A stretch of DNA of 64,000 nucleotides. It comes from JAOTVV01 sp039591075 (GTDB lineage Bacteria > Gemmatimonadota > Gemmatimonadetes > Gemmatimonadales > GWC2-71-9). The stretch is from positions 42,781 to 106,780 of the forward strand of contig JBDHEI010000006.1 of NCBI GenBank assembly GCA_039591075.1, given 5' to 3'. Position 1 is the stretch's first letter, and every line of letters starts with the position of its first letter. Both the position numbers and the translations under genes were made by a program. This document shows, piece after piece, positions 18,259 through 26,443 of the stretch. The notes beneath the pieces are model-generated. The model was not told the origin of the DNA and ran no database searches. It was given only the letters and a program-made list of their open reading frames with translations.

Positions 18259-19083
18259 ATGCGCTACCAATCGTCGTTCGCCCTGAGCCCGTGGGTCCGC
18301 GGCCTCATCGCCGCCAACGCCGTGGTGTACCTCCTATCACTCACGGTGTTCACCGGACCGTGGTTGCTCGAGACGTTCGCGTTCCAGCCGCACCGGGCCG
18401 TGGAACGGTGGTGGACACCGCTGACGTACATGTTTCTGCACGGCAGCTTTCTCCATCTCGCCTTCAACATGTTGATGCTGTTCTTCTTCGGTCCGGCCGT
18501 CGAAGAGCGGTTGGGGAGCAGCCGCTTCGCTGCCTACTATCTCTTCTGTGGTCTCGGTGGGGCGGTGCTGTCCTTCGGTTTCATGCTCACCACCCCCGTG
18601 GCGACCGTGTACGGGGCCTCCGGAGCCGTGTTCGGTGTCGCCTTGGCGTTCGCCATGTTCTGGCCGGACGCCCCGATCTACATCTTCCCGCTGCCGCTTC
18701 CCGTCAAGGCGAAGTGGGTCGTGGTCTTCTTCGCCACCTTGAGCCTTCTCGCGGCGATTCTCGGCGCCCGCGACCGCGTTGCGCACTTGGCGCACCTGGG
18801 TGGCTTCCTCTTCGGCTTCATCTTCCTCCGCAGCGAATCGACCATTCGCGAACACGCCCGCGAGGCACTCCAGCGGCCCCGGCTGGCGCACGTCGTCCCT
18901 CCGAAGCGGACGGGCGAACGCGAGCTGGTGGAGGCTGAGCCGCCGTCGCCCCCCACCGAGCGCAAGCTCGACGATGCCGTCGACCGTGTGCTCGACAAGA
19001 TCCACGAGAGTGGCATGGACAGCCTCACGCCCGAGGAACGCCGCCTGCTCGATGAAGTGAGTCGACAGCTCCGCGACAACTGA
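18259..19083 (+). CDS. Rhomboid-family intramembrane serine protease
   Basis: 274 residues with six hydrophobic segments. The catalytic Ser121 is in GASG and the catalytic His179 in 'AHLAHLGG'; 'HGSFLHLAFNMLMLFFFG' is the conserved TM2 region with the oxyanion-side His and Asn. After the membrane domain comes a soluble tail ending 'LDKIHESGMDSLTPEERRLLDEVSRQLR', a short helical module often fused to rhomboids of this type (DUF6576-like). Substrate unknown. Confidence 0.9.
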   Translation: MRYQSSFALSPWVRGLIAANAVVYLLSLTVFTGPWLLETFAFQPHRAVERWWTPLTYMFLHGSFLHLAFNMLMLFFFGPAVEERLGSSRFAAYYLFCGLGGAVLSFGFMLTTPVATVYGASGAVFGVALAFAMFWPDAPIYIFPLPLPVKAKWVVVFFATLSLLAAILGARDRVAHLAHLGGFLFGFIFLRSESTIREHAREALQRPRLAHVVPPKRTGERELVEAEPPSPPTERKLDDAVDRVLDKIHESGMDSLTPEERRLLDEVSRQLRDN

Positions 19084-19096
19084 CCCGGAGCGCACT

Positions 19097-19588
19097 GTGC
19101 CACGGATCCTCGTTCGACAAGGCGACATCACCTCGTACGCGGGCGACGCCATCGTGAACGCGGCCAATAACCATCTCCATCTGGGCGCTGGCGTCGCGGG
19201 GGCAATTCGCAGGGCCGGTGGGAGCGCCATTCAGGAGGAGTGTGACCGGCACGGACCGATTCGGGTCGGCGCCGCAGCGATCACCAGCGCAGGCGCCCTC
19301 GCCGCACGATGGGTGATTCACGCAGCCGCCATGGGCGACGAACCCGTTTCCGAGCGCTCCATCCGGGAGAGCACGCTGGCGAGTCTGGATCTGGCCGCCC
19401 AGCACGGGGCGCGGCGCATTGCATTCCCGGTACTCGGCAGCGGGATCGGCGGGTTCGACTTTGTCCGGGCGGCAACCATCATGCGCGATGCCGTCATCGA
19501 ATCGCCGGCCGCCGCCGCGCTGCAGGAGATCGTCTTCTACGGGTATGGGGACGAGGCCGCTGCCAAGTTGAGCCGCATCATGGGATAA
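19097..19588 (+). CDS. Macrodomain protein (ADP-ribose binding)
   Basis: 163 residues from GTG 19097. It is a single macrodomain: 'VRQGDITSYAGDAIVNAANNHLHLGAGVAGAI' (adenine Asp and the AAN/GAGVAGAI loop) and 'IAFPVLGSGIGGFDF' (phosphate loop). It probably binds or hydrolyses ADP-ribose derivatives such as O-acetyl-ADP-ribose or ADP-ribosyl esters. Start and stop are tightly placed between the rhomboid and GWxTD genes. Confidence 0.88.
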   Translation: MPRILVRQGDITSYAGDAIVNAANNHLHLGAGVAGAIRRAGGSAIQEECDRHGPIRVGAAAITSAGALAARWVIHAAAMGDEPVSERSIRESTLASLDLAAQHGARRIAFPVLGSGIGGFDFVRAATIMRDAVIESPAAAALQEIVFYGYGDEAAAKLSRIMG

Positions 19589-19593
19589 CGACC

Positions 19594-21552
19594 CTGGTTC
19601 TGTTGGCCGCGCTGGCCGCGGCGCCCCAAGGATCGGATTCGGTTCACGCCCGGGCCGAAACGCTCCTGTCCGACGGCGAGCTGCGTCAGGCACGAGCCCT
19701 CCTCGAACGGCACCTCGCCTCCCACGGCTCCGACACGCGCGCGCTCCTGCTGTTGGGGCGCGTGTATCTCGATTGGCCGGTCGTGGGTCGCTGGCAGGCG
19801 CTGAGGCTCTTCCGCCATGCCGCCTCGCTCGCGCCCGACGATCCTGCACCCTGGTACTGGAAGATCAAAGTCGGACGCTATCTCGGCAGCGCCGACGGCG
19901 AGGCGCTGATGAAGAGCGGCATCTTCGGCGTATTCGCGCGGCATGCCGACTATCGGGACGTGTGGGCTTTCTGGGAGGAGATCTATCACAGCCCCAGCGT
20001 GCTCCTCCGGGCTGCCGCGGTTCTCGCCCGGCACGCCGGTCACCCGATCGCTGACCTGCGACGGGCGCAACTGCTCACCGAGGCAGGCGAGTACGACGCC
20101 GCCGAGACGCTTGCGGCCGCGCTGATTTCAGGTGGCCGGACCGACGGGGGAGTGTGGGCCATCCGAGCCCAGGCTGCCCTCGAAGCTGGTGATACCACCG
20201 GCGGACTGGCGTTCTACCAACAGGCGCTCCACCGCGCGGCGACCGATTCCCTGCAACTCCTGTGGCGGCAAGTGGCGCCCATCGCCTGGCCCGACGAGGA
20301 CAGCTCCTATGCCCGCACCGCGCCCGCAGACCGAGAGGAATTCTTCAGGGCATTCTGGGCCCGCCGAGAGCCGGATCTCCTGACGGGGCCGAATGAGCGT
20401 GTCGCCGAACATTTCGAGCGCCTCCGCCATGCCCGGCGGCACTATCACCTTCGGCATCCGCAGTCGCGGTTCCACTACTCGCCGGAACGCCGCGCGCTCA
20501 TGAGTTCGGAAAGTGGTCGCGTTCTCGAAGCACTCCTGGACTTTGGCATCATCGCGGGCATCGTGCCCGGCCGTTCCCGGTTCGAGAACGAGATCCAAGC
20601 CGCTGGCGTCGGCGTGGACATTCGCGACGTCCCGGAGCCCGACTCCTTAACCCGCTATCGACGATACGGCTTCGACGGCCGCGGCCTGATCTACCTGCGG
20701 TACGGCGAGCCGCAACGCCGCATGGTGGACCACCAGGCGGAGGTCGAGGCTTGGGATTATGCCGTTGGTAGTTCCCTGGCTCGCTTGGTCTTCGCGCGCG
20801 TGTCGTCCGAATCCGGCGGCGACATGGTGTTTTATCCCACCAGCCGCGGGGAGCTGCACAACGTTGCCGTCATGCTCGAGCGAGATGCCACGTCGGTCGC
20901 GGCAAACCAAGACGTGCTCGCCTGGGCGGCGTTCTTCCGTGGCGCTCTCGAGGGCGAGCAGTCGGTGTACGTCGGGGTGATGGCCGACACTAGCGCCGCT
21001 GCCCTGTGGGACGACGAGTGGATTGAAGTCGGCAGGCAAGTGGGCACGGCGCCCCACGTCTTCACCCTCGCCCGCGGCGCCTACACCCTTGGGGTGGATA
21101 CGCGCCACAATGAGAAACGTGGCCGCCTCCGTGCGACAATCGACGTTCCGACCTTCTGGCGTGGGACCCTCGCGCTCTCCAGCCTCCTCATCGGCGTCCC
21201 GGTCGACGACTCCGTCTTCGGGCGCGACGAGGTCGCGCGAGCGATGCCCGGCGACGGCCGCCTCCCCCGCGACACCTCGCTCGCGCTCTACGCCGAGATC
21301 TACGGGCTCTCGACCGACCGGTCGGGGAGGAGCCTCTACGAAGTGGAGTACCGCTTCGAGCCGGTGGGAGGGGGGCGCGCGGTGACCCTGTCCTTCGATC
21401 GCTCGACGCTGGGGGTCGCAGTCGTGCCCGAACGCATTCTGGTTCAGCCCGGAAGGATCCCTGCGGGACGGTTCCGGGCTCACTTGACCGTTCGCGACAA
21501 GGTGCGGCGCCGCATCGCCCAATCCACCCACGTCACCGTCGAGTTGCGCTGA
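19594..21552 (+). CDS. GWxTD-domain protein with TPR N-terminus
   Basis: About 650 residues. A short hydrophobic leader 'LVLLAALAAAPQ' is followed by tetratricopeptide-like helices (about 20-230), then a GWxTD-type domain: 'FFRAFWARREPDLLTGPNERVAEHFERLRHARRHY' and 'FDGRGLIYLRYGEP'. The Gly-Trp-x-Thr-Asp word itself is replaced by 'YGFDGRG'. The frame has no ATG, GTG or TTG ahead of the leader outside the macrodomain gene; CTG 19594 (GGGA eight bases before) or TTG 19603 are the options. Function of the family is unknown; proteins with this domain are common in Acidobacteria and Gemmatimonadota. Confidence 0.8.
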   Translation: MVLLAALAAAPQGSDSVHARAETLLSDGELRQARALLERHLASHGSDTRALLLLGRVYLDWPVVGRWQALRLFRHAASLAPDDPAPWYWKIKVGRYLGSADGEALMKSGIFGVFARHADYRDVWAFWEEIYHSPSVLLRAAAVLARHAGHPIADLRRAQLLTEAGEYDAAETLAAALISGGRTDGGVWAIRAQAALEAGDTTGGLAFYQQALHRAATDSLQLLWRQVAPIAWPDEDSSYARTAPADREEFFRAFWARREPDLLTGPNERVAEHFERLRHARRHYHLRHPQSRFHYSPERRALMSSESGRVLEALLDFGIIAGIVPGRSRFENEIQAAGVGVDIRDVPEPDSLTRYRRYGFDGRGLIYLRYGEPQRRMVDHQAEVEAWDYAVGSSLARLVFARVSSESGGDMVFYPTSRGELHNVAVMLERDATSVAANQDVLAWAAFFRGALEGEQSVYVGVMADTSAAALWDDEWIEVGRQVGTAPHVFTLARGAYTLGVDTRHNEKRGRLRATIDVPTFWRGTLALSSLLIGVPVDDSVFGRDEVARAMPGDGRLPRDTSLALYAEIYGLSTDRSGRSLYEVEYRFEPVGGGRAVTLSFDRSTLGVAVVPERILVQPGRIPAGRFRAHLTVRDKVRRRIAQSTHVTVELR

Positions 21553-21606
21553 CCGGTTCACGGGGTTGTCATCCACGAGGCGGGAACCCAAATTGGGGTC
21601 GCCTCC

Positions 21607-22551
21607 ATGCTCATCAACCTCGTGCCCGAGTTCTTTCGCGTCGTCGAGGCGCCGGATCCTTTGGAGGCCTATCGTCGCTACCTCGACGACCACCTCCCCG
21701 TTCTCGCGTCGTACTGGCACAACTACATCCTCGACTTAGCAAGCCCACACGTCGACGACGTGATCGGGCGGGCGCTAGCCGCCGACCGTCGCGATCTGCA
21801 CGACGTGCTGGATCGCGTCGACGTCCCGGCCCTGGCCGAAGACGTCATCCGGCGGTGTGAGGATCTGTTCGAGGTCGACGTTCCGTTCGATGTGTATCTG
21901 ATGATCGGCGTGGGCGGTGCGAACGCCGGCGAGTTGGTGGTCGGCGGGCGGGGCATTGCCTTCGTGTGCCTCGAGCACTTCACCGGTCGACCCAACCACG
22001 AGTCTCTTGGCCTTGGTCTGCGGCCCGAGCTCATCGGGCCCTGGATTGCCCACGAGGTGGCGCACGCCGTGCGGTACACGGCGCCCCAGAGCCGAAGCAC
22101 TCTTGCCGGGGTGGTCCGCGAACTGCGCGGGACCTACGACCTGTGGGAGGCCGGAAGCCGGGCCACATTGCGGGAGTTGCTCGTGAACGAAGGGCTCGCC
22201 GTGGCCGCGTCCCGCGTTGTCGCCCCGGGGTTCGACTCGTGGGACTACCTCGGCTACACCCGTCGGCAATACCGGCGACTCCGTCAGCTAGAGGCCTTCC
22301 TCGCCCGCGTGACCGAGCTCGACCTGGATCGGCACGGGCTCGGCTACCGGCTGCGCTATCTCACCGGCGGTGTGTCGGCCGCACAGCGGCTCGTCGGGGG
22401 AAAAGTCATTCCGGAACGGTCCGGTTACTACCTCGGCGCCCGGATGGTCGAGGCCATCGTCGCCGAGTCGGGCATTGCGCGGGCGCTTCGCGCCGACGCA
22501 CGCGAGTGCCGAGAGTCCGAGGAGCGTGCCCGCGGGATTCACACGGCCTAG
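21607..22551 (+). CDS. Putative Zn-dependent protease (DUF2268-like)
   Basis: 314 residues with an HEXXH zinc motif in 'WIAHEVAHAVRY' and a downstream Glu in 'LLVNEGLAVAAS', the DUF2268/gluzincin-like arrangement. No signal peptide, so likely cytoplasmic. The C-terminal helices end with 'SGIARALRADARE'. It is the last gene of the plus-strand run and converges on mnmE, whose stop is 13 bases away. Protease activity is inferred from the motif only. Confidence 0.75.
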   Translation: MLINLVPEFFRVVEAPDPLEAYRRYLDDHLPVLASYWHNYILDLASPHVDDVIGRALAADRRDLHDVLDRVDVPALAEDVIRRCEDLFEVDVPFDVYLMIGVGGANAGELVVGGRGIAFVCLEHFTGRPNHESLGLGLRPELIGPWIAHEVAHAVRYTAPQSRSTLAGVVRELRGTYDLWEAGSRATLRELLVNEGLAVAASRVVAPGFDSWDYLGYTRRQYRRLRQLEAFLARVTELDLDRHGLGYRLRYLTGGVSAAQRLVGGKVIPERSGYYLGARMVEAIVAESGIARALRADARECRESEERARGIHTA

Positions 22552-22564
22552 TCGCTTCGGCCCG

Positions 22565-23905
22565 TCACTTCCCCACGCAGAAAGTCGCGAACACCCGATC
22601 GAGCACATCGTCCGTCGTTACCAGACCAATCACATCTTCGAGCGCCGACACCGCCGCCCGTAGGTGTGTCGCTGCGACTACACCGTCCAGCCCGGTGCGC
22701 CTCGCCTCGCGGAACGCTCCCACCTCGTCGCGGGCGCGTTCGAGCGCAAGCCGGTGGCGCTCCCTGGTGAGGACCGGTTCGATAGACCCGTGGGCGGACA
22801 GTTGGTGGAAGGCGTGTGCGGCGAGCGCGTCGCGGAGATGATCGAGCCCGGTCCCTGACATCGCCGAAACGGAGATTCCCTCGGACGGCCGCGATGCTGT
22901 CACAAGATCCGCCTTTGTGCGTGCCAGCACGATCGGCATTGAGGCTCCAGCAAGGAACGCTTGCTCGTCCGCACCCGGAGCCCGACCTGCCTCGACACAG
23001 AAGACGATCACGTCCGCAGCCGCGAGGTAGCGGTGACTCACCTCGACGCCGATCCGCTCCACCACGTCGGCGCTTTGCCTGAGTCCGGCGGTATCGATTA
23101 GTCGGAACGGGAAGCCGTTGCAGGTCGCCGCGGCTTCGATGGCGTCCCGCGTCGTACCCGGGATCTCCGTGACGATTGCACGCTCACGGCCCAGGAGTGC
23201 ATTGAACAGGGACGATTTCCCCGTATTCGGTCGGCCCGCGATCACGGCTAGGGCACCGTCGCGTAGTCGCTCGCCTTCCGCCGCGGTCCCCAAGAACGCA
23301 GCGATGGACTCCTCGAGGGCCGCGACCGCCTCCTCCACGCGAGCAGGTGGAACCTGCCCGGAGTCCTCCTCTGGGAAGTCGATGTCGTAGCTGATGAGGG
23401 CCTCGAGCTCGAGCACCTGATCCCGAAGGGCGCCGATACGATGAGAGAGCCCGCGGTCGAGCTGGGCGAGCGCCGCACGTCGCTGCGCGGGCGCCGTGGC
23501 ATCCACCAGATCGCCGACGGCCTCGGCCTGCAGCAGGTCCATCTTGCCATGCTGGACCGCCCTCCGAGTGAATTCGCCGGGAGCCGCCTGGCGCGCGCCA
23601 ATCGCGAGCAGGGCCCCGAGAACCTCGCCGCACACCAGCAGGCCACCGTGGACCGACAACTCCACGGCATCCTCGCCCGTGTAAGAGTCCGGTGCGTGAT
23701 AGGCGACGTACACCGCTCGGTCCAGCACGTCGCTTCGACGGGGATGCACGACGATGCCGAGGCGGGCCGTGCGAGGGGGATCGGCTCGGAACCCGCGCAC
23801 AACACGGCCCACGAGGTCATGCGATCCGCGCCCAGACACGCGGATGACGGCGAGAGCGGACCGGCCTACCGGTGTAGCGAGCGCGGCGATGATGTCGGTC
23901 AGCAC
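22565..23905 (-). CDS. mnmE: tRNA uridine-5-carboxymethylaminomethyl modification GTPase MnmE
   Basis: 446 residues from GTG 23905 (VLTDIIAALATPVGRSALAVIR). N-terminal formyl-THF-binding domain, central helices, and a G domain inserted near residue 220 with 'GRPNTGKSSLFNALLG', 'PGTTRDAI' and 'DTAG'. The protein ends CVGK, the invariant CxGK motif required for modification. It partners with MnmG, encoded at 61.3 kb here, to modify U34 of tRNAs. Confidence 0.95.
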   Translation of the reverse strand: MLTDIIAALATPVGRSALAVIRVSGRGSHDLVGRVVRGFRADPPRTARLGIVVHPRRSDVLDRAVYVAYHAPDSYTGEDAVELSVHGGLLVCGEVLGALLAIGARQAAPGEFTRRAVQHGKMDLLQAEAVGDLVDATAPAQRRAALAQLDRGLSHRIGALRDQVLELEALISYDIDFPEEDSGQVPPARVEEAVAALEESIAAFLGTAAEGERLRDGALAVIAGRPNTGKSSLFNALLGRERAIVTEIPGTTRDAIEAAATCNGFPFRLIDTAGLRQSADVVERIGVEVSHRYLAAADVIVFCVEAGRAPGADEQAFLAGASMPIVLARTKADLVTASRPSEGISVSAMSGTGLDHLRDALAAHAFHQLSAHGSIEPVLTRERHRLALERARDEVGAFREARRTGLDGVVAATHLRAAVSALEDVIGLVTTDDVLDRVFATFCVGK

Positions 23906-23930
23906 GGCCGGCCGTTGCGGGCGGTGGCGC

Positions 23931-25580
23931 CTATTCGCGCTTGCCCGCTCGGCGGAGCCGCTGGCGGGCAATCAACCACTGCTGCGGGATGCTCGCGATG
24001 TTGCTCACCGCATAGTACAGGTTGAGCCCCGAGGAGAGCTTCAGAAAGATGAAGGTCAGGAAGGCCGGCATGACATAGAGCATCATCTTTGCCTGCGGGT
24101 TGGGCGGCACGCCCATCTGGCCCAACTTCGACACCGCGAACATCGACAAGCCCATGACGACCGGAATGATGTAGAGTGGATCGGCGCGGGAGAGATCCGG
24201 TAGCCACAGGAACGGCACCCCTCGAAACTCGATCGTCTCGCGGAATACGAAGAACAGGGCAAACAGCACCGGCATCGGGATCAGCATGGGCAGACAGCCG
24301 CCTACCGGGTTCACGCCATGTTCCTTGTACAGCTTCATCGTCTCCTGCTGCACCTTCTGCGGGTCTTGCTTGTACCGCTCCTGGACCGCCTTCACCTCTG
24401 GCTGGATGGCCTGCATTGCCGTACTCGACCGCATCGCCTTTTGATTGAGCGGCCAGAGCACCACCCGCACAGCCATACCGAAGAGGATCAACACCCAGCC
24501 GTACGCCATGTTCAGGTTCTCGTGCATCCACAGCAGGATCACCACGATCATGTTGGCGAACGGCTGGATGATCGGTCGGAAAATCCAGCCGTAAGGATTG
24601 ATATCCTCGAAGTCGTGCCCGATTCGCGCGAGGCGACGGTACTCCTGCGGACCCACATACACCGAGAAGCTGAAGCTGCCCGCCGGCGACGGGATGGACG
24701 TAACGACGTCGACCCTCGTCGCGTTCTTCCCCTCCCGTGCTCCTCCCACCACCAATGCGCCGCCGAGCTTGGGTTGGCCCTCACCGATGGTCAGCACGTT
24801 CGCGGCGAAGTACTTCGACTTGATCGCCAGCCACTCGAACGGGCCGTCGAGCGTCTGCATCTCACCCGGATCCAGCGAGCTGAACTTCAGCCGCTCGGTG
24901 CGGCCGGCCTTCGACACGACGGCATAGGATCGGGCGTCATCTGTGCTGTCGGCCTCGACGAGTGCAATGCGCGGACCGAGGGCCACCAGCGCGAGCCCCC
25001 CAGTCGGCAGACCCAGGATCCTCACTTGGACGTCAAACAGGTAGTGGTCTGGCCGGAACGTGTAGGTCAGCTCGACCGTCACCGCTCCGCGCCGTCCCAC
25101 GAAGCCCAACGGCGTTCCGGCTTCGTCGACCGAGAGGCGTAGAGTAGACGGCTCCAAGCTCCAGTCGGCGAGCCGCAGTGTATCGCTCCCGATCACGAAG
25201 CTGTACTCCAAAAACCGTGAATCGACGGGAATGATCGACGCGGTTCCGTTGTCACCGGCGGCGAACGTCCGATAGTCCCTGAGGCGCGCGCCGACGAGGC
25301 GGCCGCCCCGGGTGGAGAACCGGAATTCGTAGAGCGGCGACTCCACCACCACCTCCGCAGCCACGTCCGCGGCTAGCGGCTCGTCCGTTGCGACGATGGG
25401 AGCCGGCAGAGCCGGTACAGCAACCGTCTCGGCGGGCATGGCCGGCGTGGTTTCCGCGGTCACGGCGGAGTCCGGTCCCGCCGACGCGGCCGGCGCGGGT
25501 CGCTCGGGCGGGAACAGGATCGACGGCAGCACGGCGATGATCAACATCAAGCCGATGGCCAAAAGCGTGCGGCGGTCCAT
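23931..25580 (-). CDS. yidC: Membrane protein insertase YidC
   Basis: 549 residues from ATG 25580 (MDRRTLLAIGLMLIIAVLPSILF). A first transmembrane helix, then a large periplasmic beta-domain (about 60-340) as in Gram-negative YidC, then the five-helix insertase core with 'NLNMAYGWVLILFGMAVRVVLWPLNQKA' (including the groove Arg), 'GGCLPMLIPMPVLFALFFVF' and a basic C-terminus. It inserts Sec-dependent and independent proteins. The gene follows yidD by ten bases. Confidence 0.96.
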   Translation of the reverse strand: MDRRTLLAIGLMLIIAVLPSILFPPERPAPAASAGPDSAVTAETTPAMPAETVAVPALPAPIVATDEPLAADVAAEVVVESPLYEFRFSTRGGRLVGARLRDYRTFAAGDNGTASIIPVDSRFLEYSFVIGSDTLRLADWSLEPSTLRLSVDEAGTPLGFVGRRGAVTVELTYTFRPDHYLFDVQVRILGLPTGGLALVALGPRIALVEADSTDDARSYAVVSKAGRTERLKFSSLDPGEMQTLDGPFEWLAIKSKYFAANVLTIGEGQPKLGGALVVGGAREGKNATRVDVVTSIPSPAGSFSFSVYVGPQEYRRLARIGHDFEDINPYGWIFRPIIQPFANMIVVILLWMHENLNMAYGWVLILFGMAVRVVLWPLNQKAMRSSTAMQAIQPEVKAVQERYKQDPQKVQQETMKLYKEHGVNPVGGCLPMLIPMPVLFALFFVFRETIEFRGVPFLWLPDLSRADPLYIIPVVMGLSMFAVSKLGQMGVPPNPQAKMMLYVMPAFLTFIFLKLSSGLNLYYAVSNIASIPQQWLIARQRLRRAGKRE

Positions 25581-25590
25581 CAGCGATCGG

Positions 25591-25830
25591 TCACGGGACC
25601 GGGTCGAATCCGCCCGGGTTGAAGGGATGGCAACGGAGGATGCGGCGTACCCCAAGCCACACACCGCGGAGCAGGCCGTACCGCTGCACGGCTTGCAGCG
25701 CATACATCGAACACGTCGGCGAATACCGGCACGGCGACGGGAATGGCGAGGCCGCGATCTGGTAAGCGCGGATCAACGTGACCACGGCCCGCCCGGGCCA
25801 GTCGGTCACGCGGAGAGCGAACGCGCCCAT
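25591..25830 (-). CDS. yidD: Membrane protein insertion efficiency factor YidD
   Basis: 79 residues: 'LIRAYQIAASPFPSPCRYSPTCSMYALQAVQRYG' and 'RILRCHPFNPGGFDPVP' hold the three conserved Cys and the HPFNPGG signature. ATG 25830 has GGAG upstream and overlaps rnpA by 25 bases; GTG 25809 would give a GTGA overlap with the rnpA stop but lacks a ribosome site. It helps YidC-mediated insertion at the inner membrane. Confidence 0.9.
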   Translation of the reverse strand: MGAFALRVTDWPGRAVVTLIRAYQIAASPFPSPCRYSPTCSMYALQAVQRYGLLRGVWLGVRRILRCHPFNPGGFDPVP

Positions 25831-26150
25831 GACTCCACATCCCCGGATAGTTCCGAAAAGGAGGCCCGATACGCGTCGGCGCGCGAGCGGATGACCACGT
25901 CCGTGGGCCCGAGGACGGTGAGGACTCGTCGCCGCAGGATCTCTCGCAGGCGGCGTCGCAAGCGGTTGCGGGAAACGACGGTCTGGCCGAAGAGCGGCAC
26001 CACGAGCCCGAACCGTGGATGCCCTGAGGTGTTGCCTCGCCACGATATGTCCAGTCGCGGGGTACGGCGGCGGTGACCATGCCGTTGAACCGCCGCCATG
26101 TCAGATGTGCGCGTCAGGCGCCAGGTCCGAGGGATTCCCTCGGACCTCAA
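25806..26150 (-). CDS. rnpA: Ribonuclease P protein component
   Basis: 114 residues with the RNA-binding signature 'SRNRLRRRLREI' at about 60-71. It partners with the RNase P RNA encoded at 31.2-31.6 kb to mature tRNA 5' ends. The start is TTG 26150, overlapping the rpmH TGA as TTGA, so translation is presumably coupled to rpmH. Confidence 0.93.
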   Translation of the reverse strand: MRSEGIPRTWRLTRTSDMAAVQRHGHRRRTPRLDISWRGNTSGHPRFGLVVPLFGQTVVSRNRLRRRLREILRRRVLTVLGPTDVVIRSRADAYRASFSELSGDVESWARSLSA

Positions 26151-26308
26151 CGCCCTCCGTGCTTGGACGGCGGCGACACTGCGAGGCGCTTGCGGCCCTT
26201 TTTGCGCCGTCGGCTGAGCACCGCACGTCCCCAGCGGGTGCTCATCCGTGCCCGGAATCCGTGCTTGTTGACTCGCCGCCTATTACTCGGCTGATATGTT
26301 CTCTTCAT
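26147..26308 (-). CDS. rpmH: 50S ribosomal protein L34
   Basis: 53 residues, MKRTYQPSNRRRVNKHGFRA..., ending PPSKHGGR. The N-terminal MKRTYQPS and 'HGFRARM' strings are diagnostic of L34. The C-terminus is about seven residues longer than the usual 44-46. First gene of the leftward rpmH-rnpA-yidD-yidC-mnmE cluster. Confidence 0.97.
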   Translation of the reverse strand: MKRTYQPSNRRRVNKHGFRARMSTRWGRAVLSRRRKKGRKRLAVSPPSKHGGR

Positions 26309-26338
26309 AGCGCCAAAAGTCTCTCTTGAGCGGGCCGT

Positions 26339-26368
26339 AAGCTAGTCGCCCACCTGCCAGAGGGTCAA
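26339..26368 (-). promoter_or_regulatory. Promoter of the rpmH operon
   Basis: On the minus strand TTGACC (26363-26368) and TAGCTT (26339-26344) are separated by 18 bases, a good sigma-70 pattern. The predicted start is about 25 bases before the rpmH ATG. It is back-to-back with the dnaA promoter. Confidence 0.65.
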
Positions 26369-26370
26369 GG

Positions 26371-26399
26371 TTGACTTTTCCACATTGGGGAGATAGCAT
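26371..26399 (+). promoter_or_regulatory. dnaA promoter with embedded DnaA box
   Basis: TTGACT (26371-26376), 17-base spacer, TAGCAT (26394-26399). The spacer carries TTTTCCACA (26376-26384), one base from the TTATCCACA DnaA box. Binding of DnaA there would cover the promoter, giving autorepression. Its -35 box lies two bases from the rpmH -35 box on the other strand. Confidence 0.68.
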
Positions 26400-26443
26400 C
26401 GGTAGCCCTTTCGAACCCCTACCGTCGTGTCCGCCTAGAATTG

